Notes under the pieces: generated by a model | The model's database searches: none | The model's input: the letters and a program-made list of their open reading frames with translations, nothing else | Told to the model about the DNA's origin: nothing | Translations under genes and position numbers: made by a program | NCBI GenBank assembly: GCA_022564935.1 | Contig: JADFKM010000074.1 | Coordinates: 1-7,670, forward strand | Reading direction: 5' to 3' | Length of the DNA stretch: 7,670 nucleotides | Origin: Candidatus Dadabacteria bacterium | GTDB lineage: Bacteria > Desulfobacterota_D > UBA1144 > Nemesobacterales > JADFKM01 | Part shown: in pieces, positions 1-4,923 of the stretch | Numbering within the stretch: position 1 is the first letter of the stretch | How the letters are laid out: every line of letters starts with the position of its first letter

Positions 1-63
1 ACGGGGATGGAAAAGCTGTCCCGCCAGCAGTACAAATATGTAAAGAAAGGAAACCCCTTGTAG
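1..63 (+). CDS. Possible 3' end of a truncated plus-strand gene
   Basis: Reading from base 1 in frame 1 gives 20 codons and a TAG stop at 61-63. The tail is basic and polar, ending in YKYVKKGNPL. It could be the C-terminus of a gene that begins left of the window. No domain or motif can be recognised in so short a piece, and an open stretch of 20 codons is not significant by itself. The call rests on the lysine-rich tail and on the lack of any better explanation for the left edge. No clear intrinsic terminator follows in 64-150. Confidence 0.25.
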   Translation, partial: TGMEKLSRQQYKYVKKGNPL

Positions 64-150
64 CGCCCTGCCTTAGCCTTTTATCCCACTCGCCGGCTTA
101 AGCTCTGCTCAAGTCAATACCTTAGCACAATCCGGCGTAAACCACAGTAT

Positions 151-441
151 TTATCTAAGGGTTTTTAAAAGCTCGAATGCGAGACGGTACCTCTCTGCTT
201 TTACCGGGTCATACTCCCCGCCATGCTCTTCATCCGAGATCTCTACCATGTACTTGGTTCGGGACGGTGAGCCCTCGCACCCTTCCTCAAGAAGCAGGTG
301 ACGGTCGCCAAAGCCCGTCACAACCGTGAATCCCTCAGACTCCGGGGACTTCCCATATTCAAGGATGTACTGAAATGTCTTTGCACTGTTGCCGATACCG
401 ACCTTCCTACCACATCTATCACAGTCCATTGTATTACCCAC
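151..441 (-). CDS. Small hypothetical protein with an N-terminal CxxC motif
   Basis: I do not recognise this 96-residue protein. It is acidic and soluble, with no signal peptide or membrane segment. Near the N-terminus it has CDRCG (Cys7 and Cys10 counted from the GTG), followed by a lone Cys at about residue 55, so at most half of a classical four-cysteine zinc site is present. The middle (FTVVTGFGDRHLLLEEGCEG) looks like beta structure. The C-terminus (VKAERYRLAFELLKTLR) should be an amphipathic helix. The start is uncertain: GTG at 441 and ATG at 429 are in frame, but the strong Shine-Dalgarno TGAGGAGGAG (460-469) is 18 nt from the GTG and better placed for an ATG at 458 in another frame. 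The gene stands alone and is divergent from etfBA. Coherent composition makes a real gene likely; its function is unknown. Confidence 0.6.
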   Translation of the reverse strand: MGNTMDCDRCGRKVGIGNSAKTFQYILEYGKSPESEGFTVVTGFGDRHLLLEEGCEGSPSRTKYMVEISDEEHGGEYDPVKAERYRLAFELLKTLR

Positions 442-459
442 AAACTGTATAAATTCATT

Positions 460-469
460 CTCCTCCTCA
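460..469 (-). promoter_or_regulatory. Strong Shine-Dalgarno upstream of the CxxC gene, oddly placed
   Basis: Read on the minus strand this is TGAGGAGGAG, a near-perfect anti-16S match. It lies 18 nt before the GTG at 441 and 30 nt before the ATG at 429, both too far for normal initiation. An ATG at 458-456 follows it closely, but in another frame, opening 46 codons that stop at 320-318. The site therefore leaves the true start of the small gene undecided. Confidence 0.45.
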
Positions 470-679
470 GGTCAATCCACTTACTCGACTCCTACACTAT
501 AACGAAGAAAACGACAAACTTGGGAAATTATTCGACGCTTTATTGTTCATAACTCCGAGAACTTAAAAAGTTGCAAAAAAGTGTTTCTCAAAAATTCGCC
601 CATGTTCTTATCGTCTTTTCATCGAGCGTTTATTCTCAAAAACCTCTAATTATTTCCGATGAAGCTCTAGTGGCCTGCG

Positions 680-699
680 TGTCAAATTTTGGTTTGACA
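680..699. promoter_or_regulatory. Candidate operator: 20-bp perfect palindrome over the etf -35 box
   Basis: The arms are TGTCAAA (680-686) and TTTGACA (693-699), a perfect 7-bp inverted repeat around a 6-nt centre. The right arm contains the TTGACA -35 hexamer of the etf promoter, so a dimeric protein bound here would block RNA polymerase. TetR- and GntR-family regulators of acyl-CoA and ETF genes often bind sites of this size, but the half-site matches no operator I can name, and it is not the Rex consensus. An RNA hairpin role is unlikely because the palindrome lies upstream of the expected transcription start. Confidence 0.45.
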
Positions 700-722
700 T
701 TTCGACATTATCCGTTTAATAT
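694..722 (+). promoter_or_regulatory. Sigma70-type promoter for etfBA
   Basis: A consensus -35 box TTGACA (694-699) is followed by a 17-nt spacer and a -10 box TAATAT (717-722), which matches the first two and last two bases of TATAAT. Spacing is optimal and the surroundings are AT-rich. Transcription should begin near 729, giving an untranslated leader of about 160 nt before the etfB start at 888. No better plus-strand promoter is visible nearer the gene. Confidence 0.65.
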
Positions 723-726
723 CTCT

Positions 727-750
727 CGGCTTTTTAAGAAGCCGCTTAAA
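727..750 (+). other. Overlapping alternative stem-loops at the start of the etf leader
   Basis: Two mutually exclusive hairpins share bases. One pairs CGGCTT (727-732) with AAGCCG (739-744). The other pairs TTTAAG (733-738) with CTTAAA (745-750). The first is followed by an A/T-rich stretch ending in TTTTT (751-755), giving a weak terminator-like look. It sits at or just after the expected transcription start, so it might also act as a 5'-end stabilising hairpin. No ligand-binding class or leader peptide is recognisable. Confidence 0.3.
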
Positions 751-827
751 TTTTTAGCGCGAACCAGATCGAGAAATTATTAAATGATAACGGACAGTGG
801 GACGGGCTCATTTATCAATTCATTGTT

Positions 828-853
828 TGATGCCCTTACAAAATCGGGCATTA
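828..853 (+). other. Stem-loop in the etfB 5' leader
   Basis: TGATGCCC (828-835) can pair with GGGCATTA (846-853) through seven Watson-Crick pairs and one G-U pair, leaving a 10-nt loop. It ends 19 nt before the etfB Shine-Dalgarno and has no following U-run, so it is not an intrinsic terminator. It may affect mRNA stability or ribosome access. This rests on base pairing alone. Confidence 0.3.
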
Positions 854-872
854 AGCTCCTGCAAATCAATTC

Positions 873-878
873 AGGAGG
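873..878 (+). promoter_or_regulatory. Shine-Dalgarno that supports the TTG start of etfB
   Basis: AGGAGG lies 9 nt before the TTG at 888-890. The next residues, KTYVIVRQTPDTEAKI, match the usual first residues of EtfB proteins, so the TTG is the true start despite being a rare start codon. The weaker start codon could lower EtfB translation, offset by a perfect ribosome site. Confidence 0.8.
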
Positions 879-887
879 GAAGGGAGA

Positions 888-1700
888 TTGAAAACCTACG
901 TTATCGTACGGCAAACCCCCGACACCGAGGCCAAGATAAAAGTCAACGGAGACGGCCGCTCCATAAACTCTGAGAGCATCAAATGGATAGTCAACCCTTA
1001 TGACGAGTTCGCCATAGAAGAGGCGATCAGGATAAAGGAGAATCATGGCGGCGAAGTGATTCTAATCACCATGGGCCCGGCAAGAAACCTCGCGGCGCTC
1101 CGCACGGGCCTCGCCATGGGAGCCGACAGCGCAATCCACATAAAAGACGAGAGTTTCGCCTCCGCCGACCCCTACGCCATAGCGAAGGTCATAGCCCAGG
1201 AGATCAAAAACCCCGGGGACTACGACCTTATATTGACTGGAAAGAAGATGATCGACGAAGAGACGGGACAGGTGGGCATTCATGTGGCCGAAGACCTCGG
1301 CATCCCCCAGGGAGCGGTTGTGACAAAACTAGACATCTCGGATGACCGAAAATCGGTACGGGTGCAGAAGGAGATCGAGGGAGGACAGGTAATAGTCGAC
1401 CTCCCGCTTCCGGCTCTCTTGACCTGTGAAAGGGGTCTTAACGAGCCGAGATACGCCTCGCTTCCGGGGATCATGAAGGCCAAAAAGAAGCCCGTCAAGG
1501 TCATTGAAACCGGAGACATAGACTTTTCCTCGATCGGCCTCAGCGCCGAGCAGCTCGGGGAGGGCGGCTCGAGATACGCCGTTACGAAGCTCGAAGTTCC
1601 GGAGATTAAGAGACGGCTTCACATGATCGAGGGCATGGAAGTCTCCGACGCGGTTAAAGAGCTCGTAACCGCTCTCAGAGAAGAGGCGAAAGTAATTTAG
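888..1700 (+). CDS. etfB: Electron transfer flavoprotein, beta subunit
   Basis: EtfB pairs with EtfA in the cytoplasm to carry electrons from acyl-CoA dehydrogenases and similar flavoenzymes to a membrane quinone reductase. The 270 residues cover the whole family length. Visible markers are the N-terminal strand and KxxPDTEAKI-type start (2-18), NPYDE (36-40), the nucleotide-site segment LTGKKMIDEETGQVG (116-130), the family signature from about 158 to 179 ending LPLPALLT, and the recognition loop PRYASLPGIMKAKKK (187-201) that contacts partner dehydrogenases. The tail REEAKVI is typical. Translation starts at TTG with AGGAGG 9 nt upstream. etfA follows after 34 nt, so the two are one operon under the promoter at 694-722. 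The nucleotide site fixes neither AMP (classical) nor second-FAD (bifurcating) binding by eye. Confidence 0.96.
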   Translation: MKTYVIVRQTPDTEAKIKVNGDGRSINSESIKWIVNPYDEFAIEEAIRIKENHGGEVILITMGPARNLAALRTGLAMGADSAIHIKDESFASADPYAIAKVIAQEIKNPGDYDLILTGKKMIDEETGQVGIHVAEDLGIPQGAVVTKLDISDDRKSVRVQKEIEGGQVIVDLPLPALLTCERGLNEPRYASLPGIMKAKKKPVKVIETGDIDFSSIGLSAEQLGEGGSRYAVTKLEVPEIKRRLHMIEGMEVSDAVKELVTALREEAKVI

Positions 1701-1734
1701 CAACCAAGGCACAACACTACTAGGAGACAAAACA

Positions 1735-2718
1735 ATGGGCAATGAAACATGGGTAGTAGCAGACCTCACAATAGACGGGAAGGTGAGGAAAGTAACCCTC
1801 GAGGCTATATCGGAGGCAAGGAAAAAGCTCCAGGGCACGTTGTGCGGAGTGCTGCTCGGCTCGGGCGTCTCAGCCCTGGCCCCGGAGCTTGGCCGGTACG
1901 GAGCGGAGAAGGTCTACGTGGTGGACAGCGAGATTCTAGGTGACTACTCCTCAGAGGGATATTCGACCGCGCTCTCAGAGCTCATCAAGAAGCACAGCCC
2001 TGACATAGTACTGGCAGGCAACACCTCGCAGGGACAGGACTACTTCCCCAGGACGGCGGCAAGAGTCGGCGCGGGGCTCGCTCTTGACGCAATAGACCTG
2101 GGGCTTTCGGACTCAGGAAGGCTCACCGTAAAACGCTACATGTATTCTGGGAAATCCATAGCCACCGTGGAGTTCCTTGACAACAGCCCGGCGATGGCCA
2201 CAGTGAGGCCCAACGCCTTCAAGCCGGAAGAAGACCCGAAGACGCCTGAAGTGCTCAGCGAATCGGTCGATATCCCGGCAGACTGTATCTGGACAAAGGT
2301 GGTTGAAGTGAAGAGGAAAGAGTCCACGAGACCGGAGCTCACCGAGGCCGACCGGATCGTGTCGGGCGGCAGGGGCATGGCAAGCAGCGAGAATTTCCCA
2401 CTCATCTTCGAGCTGGCCGATACGATCGGGGCCGCCGCCGGCGCGTCCAGGGCAGCCGTCGACGCGGGATTCGTCCCCTACGAGATGCAGGTGGGACAGA
2501 CAGGAAAGGTCGTCTCTCCTTCTATCTACATCGCCATAGGCATTTCCGGCTCCGTACAGCACTTCGCCGGAATGGGCTCATCGAAGGTAATCGTAGCGAT
2601 TAACAAAGACCCCGACGCACCCATTTTCTCGAAGTGTGACTACGGCATAGTGGGCGACCTGTTCAAGGTCGTGCCTGTGCTGACCAAAGAGTTCAAGAAC
2701 CTGCTCGCTCAGGGCTGA
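1735..2718 (+). CDS. etfA: Electron transfer flavoprotein, alpha subunit
   Basis: EtfA carries the redox-active FAD of the ETF heterodimer. The 327 residues are full length for the family, with no extra N-terminal ferredoxin domain. The N-terminal ETF fold covers about 1-190. The FAD domain covers about 205-325, with SGGRGM (210-215), GASRAAVDAG (236-245), QVGQTGK (252-258), the signature IYIAIGISGSVQHFAGM (264-280) including His276, and AINKDPDAPIF (288-298). The ATG has AGGAGA 7 nt upstream (1722-1727). It is the second gene of etfBA. No dehydrogenase, ETF-quinone oxidoreductase or FixX gene is adjacent, so its partners must be encoded elsewhere. The stop lies only a few bases from a terminator that faces the opposite way. 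Confidence 0.97.
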   Translation: MGNETWVVADLTIDGKVRKVTLEAISEARKKLQGTLCGVLLGSGVSALAPELGRYGAEKVYVVDSEILGDYSSEGYSTALSELIKKHSPDIVLAGNTSQGQDYFPRTAARVGAGLALDAIDLGLSDSGRLTVKRYMYSGKSIATVEFLDNSPAMATVRPNAFKPEEDPKTPEVLSESVDIPADCIWTKVVEVKRKESTRPELTEADRIVSGGRGMASSENFPLIFELADTIGAAAGASRAAVDAGFVPYEMQVGQTGKVVSPSIYIAIGISGSVQHFAGMGSSKVIVAINKDPDAPIFSKCDYGIVGDLFKVVPVLTKEFKNLLAQG

Positions 2719-2724
2719 GTTCGG

Positions 2725-2756
2725 AATAAAAAGCAGGGCGGGCACAGATGTCCGCC
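2725..2756 (-). terminator. Intrinsic terminator of the minus-strand radical SAM transcript
   Basis: On the minus strand GGCGGACA pairs with TGCCCGCC (2749-2756 with 2737-2744), an 8-bp stem with one G-U pair and the tetraloop TCTG. CTGC and then a T-rich run (TTTTTATT, 2725-2732) follow. This is a standard Rho-independent layout, 64 nt past the radical SAM stop codon. On the plus strand the same hairpin follows etfA but has no U-run, so it would serve etfBA poorly. Confidence 0.7.
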
Positions 2757-2819
2757 AGATAGTCTTGTATTACCACACAATGTAGTAAAGAAGAGATAGC
2801 CTTCTCGGCAAGAACCCCC

Positions 2820-3917
2820 CTAAAACTCCACGCCCTGCAGGAACTCTTCGCTGAAGTGGCACAGAGGGTCTGCCTGGAGGTAATCGCCCTCAACCGCAAA
2901 GGCCCTGGCGCGGGAGCCGCCGCACAGGTAATTGAACGGGCAGGGGGCACACTTCCCTTTGAAAGCGCCGGGGTCACGGAGCGCCTTCATTACCGCGTTA
3001 TTCCTATAGACATCGGCGAGACTGTCGCGCCTCACGTTCCCCAATAGGATGGGAAGGAAGCCCGAGGGGTAAATGTCGCCCGTGTGGGACACGAACATCA
3101 CGCCGTTCCCGTCCCTGACGCCAAGCCCCATAGCCCTACTGGAAACGACCTCTTCCTTGGTTTTGCCGCTCTCCATCTCCCTTACAATGTAATAAGCCCT
3201 GTAGAACGGAGCCTCGGTAGTGGTTATATGGAAGGGCGCAGCAGATGATTTTTCGTATAAAAACCCGAAGGTCTCCTCCACCTGAGCCGAAGACGGCATA
3301 CCAAGCTCATTGCCCCGTCCTATGGGAATGAGGAAGAAGATTGACCACCTCCTGACCGGGGGCGAAAACTCCTCTGTCAAAAGATGGTATATGCCCTCAA
3401 TCTCCGAGACAGTCTCTTCAGTGCATGTCGTGTTTATCTGAACGGGAATCTCAAGCTCCTTTGCGTAACTCAACACGTTCATGGAGTTTTCAAAAGTCCC
3501 CTCTACACCCCTGAAGCTGTCCTGTGATGCCGGGGTCGCGCCGTCGAGACTGATGCCGAGGGCAAACACGCCGAGGTCTTTCATCTTCTCCACGGCTTCG
3601 TATGTGGCGAGCGGGGATGTAGTCGGGGTAACGCCAACGGGCACTTTGAGCTCCCTTGCATAGGCGAGAATCTCGAACAGGTCTTCCCGCTTGAGCGGGT
3701 CGCCTCCGGAAATGATCAAATGCGAGCCGAGCCCCTTCACGTCCCTTACGAGCGCCTTTGCCTCTTCGGTGTCGAGCTCGTCAGGACTCCGCTCCGGTAT
3801 GGCCTCGGCCCTGCAGTGCTTGCATGCGAGGTCGCAGGCAATCGTGCTCTCGAAGTAGACGTTTATGGGCTTTTTATAGATGAAGTTCCTATCGGAACGG
3901 ACGCTCGGATGTGCCAT
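2820..3917 (-). CDS. Radical SAM/SPASM-type protein of unknown substrate (TIGR04053-like)
   Basis: This 365-residue protein should bind a 4Fe-4S cluster and cleave S-adenosylmethionine to a radical. The radical SAM motif is CDLACKHC (Cys28, Cys32, Cys35), with GGDP (71-74) for SAM binding and the strand GISLDG (121-126). The C-terminal part has an SPASM-like region: GDIYPSGFLP (280-289), LGNVRRDSL (292-300), then Cys323, Cys326, Cys332 in CAPCPFNYLCGGSRARA and Cys353 in DPLC, enough for a second cluster. The Cys that SPASM proteins usually carry near 284 is Ser. The layout resembles the NirJ/AhbD heme-pathway enzymes, but GGSRARA is typical of the family I recall as TIGR04053, whose substrate I do not know. 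The ATG has TGAGGG 7 nt upstream. No peptide substrate or heme gene is adjacent. Confidence 0.85.
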   Translation of the reverse strand: MAHPSVRSDRNFIYKKPINVYFESTIACDLACKHCRAEAIPERSPDELDTEEAKALVRDVKGLGSHLIISGGDPLKREDLFEILAYARELKVPVGVTPTTSPLATYEAVEKMKDLGVFALGISLDGATPASQDSFRGVEGTFENSMNVLSYAKELEIPVQINTTCTEETVSEIEGIYHLLTEEFSPPVRRWSIFFLIPIGRGNELGMPSSAQVEETFGFLYEKSSAAPFHITTTEAPFYRAYYIVREMESGKTKEEVVSSRAMGLGVRDGNGVMFVSHTGDIYPSGFLPILLGNVRRDSLADVYRNNAVMKALRDPGAFKGKCAPCPFNYLCGGSRARAFAVEGDYLQADPLCHFSEEFLQGVEF

Positions 3918-3935
3918 TGTAATACCCTCACCGCA

Positions 3936-3950
3936 GGAGGTTCAACCACC
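3936..3950. repeat. Short near-perfect palindrome upstream of the radical SAM gene
   Basis: GGAGGTTCAACCACC has twofold symmetry around C3943 with six of seven pairs matching, including the uninterrupted core GGTT-C-AACC. It lies 6 bp upstream of the ribosome site (3925-3930) of the radical SAM gene. It could be a protein-binding site in the leader, but its shortness allows chance. The centre is too tight for an RNA hairpin. Confidence 0.25.
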
Positions 3951-4024
3951 GCGGGACGTAGCTCAAAGGAGCCTAAATGCGTTTTATGTCCCTCACTTAT
4001 ACAATATGCGCAAAGCCGCCGATT

Positions 4025-4852
4025 TCAACCGTAGTTGTTGCCTATGTCGACCTGCTCGATGTGCTCTATCTCCCTGCCGAGGAACCTCTCGGCCACCTCG
4101 ATGAATGTGTCGCTCACATCGGTCAGGTAAAACTCAGTGGTGGGCTTTGCGGAGCCGTTGTTTGCAAGATCGTTTTTTTCGAGCACGCCCTTAATTTCGG
4201 CCGCCGTCTCCTGCGCGCTGTCCACTAGAAGCACTTTCTCTCCGATTGCCTCCTGAATAATGGACTTCAGCAGCGGGTAGTGTGTGCATCCGAGAATTAG
4301 GACGTCGATCCCTGATCCCTTCAGCGGAGCCAGGTACCGCTGCGCGGCGAGTCGAGCGATGTCGTTATTGTTGAGTCCCTCGTCCGCCAGGGGCACGAAC
4401 AGCGGACAGGGGGTGGAATACACCGTTATTTCGGGGTCTATTTCCTGCACAGCCTTTTTGTAAGCCCCGCTCTTTATGGTGGACGAAGTCCCTATGACCC
4501 CGACCCTGCCCGTTTTTGTGGCGGAGGCGGCCTTCTTCGCCCCCGGCTCAATAACACCCACGACGGGCAGGCCGCACTCGTTGCGAAGCGCGGGGATGGC
4601 GAATGCCGAAGCCGTGTTGCAGGCAGCGACGAGCAGCTTTATACCCTTCGGGACTAGAAAACCGGCGTTGCTTAAGGAGTACCTGACCACGGTGCGGCTG
4701 GATTTAGTGCCGTAGGGCACCCTGGCGGTGTCACCAAGATATATCAGGCTCTCACCGGCGAGATTGAGTAATAGCTCCCTCACGACGGTGAGACCGCCTA
4801 TTCCTGAGTCGAATATGCCTATTGGGGATGAGCCGTCTATGATGGAAGGCAT
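4025..4852 (-). CDS. murI: Glutamate racemase
   Basis: MurI interconverts L- and D-glutamate in the cytoplasm, supplying D-glutamate for peptidoglycan precursors. The 275 residues match the family length. Key sites are IGIFDSGIGGLTV (11-23) with Asp15 and Ser16, LGDTARVPYG (39-48), the first catalytic cysteine Cys78 in AACNTASA, VGVIEPG (98-104), and the second catalytic cysteine Cys189 in LGCTHYPLL with His191. Both halves of the two-base active site are intact. The ATG at 4852 stands at the usual distance before GIFDSG, and no other start is available. No Shine-Dalgarno precedes it; a promoter (4862-4889) ends so near the ATG that the mRNA should have little or no leader. It lies 71 bp after radA and 107 bp before the radical SAM gene. 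Confidence 0.97.
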   Translation of the reverse strand: MPSIIDGSSPIGIFDSGIGGLTVVRELLLNLAGESLIYLGDTARVPYGTKSSRTVVRYSLSNAGFLVPKGIKLLVAACNTASAFAIPALRNECGLPVVGVIEPGAKKAASATKTGRVGVIGTSSTIKSGAYKKAVQEIDPEITVYSTPCPLFVPLADEGLNNNDIARLAAQRYLAPLKGSGIDVLILGCTHYPLLKSIIQEAIGEKVLLVDSAQETAAEIKGVLEKNDLANNGSAKPTTEFYLTDVSDTFIEVAERFLGREIEHIEQVDIGNNYG

Positions 4853-4861
4853 GGTGCTAAA

Positions 4862-4889
4862 ATCTTATCCGCGCGGGCGGTTATGTCAA
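4862..4889 (-). promoter_or_regulatory. Promoter for murI giving a leaderless or near-leaderless mRNA
   Basis: On the minus strand TTGACA (4889-4884) is a perfect -35 box. A 16-nt spacer and a -10 box TAAGAT (4867-4862) follow. Only 9 nt separate the -10 from the ATG, so transcription should begin about 0-4 nt before the start codon. The absence of any Shine-Dalgarno upstream of murI agrees with this. The spacer holds the palindrome CCGCGCGG (4869-4876), and the overlapping CCGC-CCGC-GCGG followed by TTTT could weakly end the radA transcript. Confidence 0.65.
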
Positions 4890-4923
4890 CGTGAAATGTG
4901 TTTTCCAACGCTACCGATTTAAA

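Larger units (their letters stand above)
442..887. other. 446-bp divergent intergenic region, AT-richer than its neighbours
   Basis: This gap separates the minus-strand CxxC gene from the plus-strand etf operon. On the left it holds the purine-rich ribosome site of the CxxC gene (460-469) and a minus-strand -10-like TATAGT (496-501) without a good -35. Positions 510-675 show nothing I can support; short open frames there lack ribosome sites and have no protein-like character. On the right are a palindrome (680-699), a sigma70-type promoter (694-722), overlapping stem-loop options (727-750), a further stem-loop (828-853) and the etfB ribosome site (873-878). Confidence 0.7.

Noticed and set aside
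571-783. Plus-strand open frame of 70 codons in the etf upstream gap
   Set aside because: It starts with TTG without a ribosome site, has no protein-like pattern, and runs straight through the palindrome and promoter of etfBA.
1329-1838. Long minus-strand open frame across the etfB-etfA junction
   Set aside because: It is antisense to two clearly recognised genes, and its low-complexity, Ser/Leu/Phe-rich translation is typical of a shadow frame in GC-biased coding DNA.
2767-2810. Weak stems in the convergent gap (TATTAC with GTAGTA, AGAAG with CTTCT)
   Set aside because: The arms are only 5-6 bp, one has a G-U pair, and neither is followed by a T-run. The hairpin at 2737-2756 explains termination better.
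3940-3985. tRNA-like words (GGTTCAACC resembling a T-arm and ACGTAGCTCAAAGG resembling a D-arm)
   Set aside because: The elements are in the wrong order, the D-loop would have only four bases, and neither an acceptor stem nor an anticodon arm can be drawn. The small GCTC/GAGC hairpin (3961-3972) is all that remains.
3996-4001. TATAAG on the minus strand as a -10 box for the radical SAM gene
   Set aside because: The nearest -35-like word, TTGAAA, is 21 nt away, outside the normal spacing range, and the region overlaps the end of the murI transcript.
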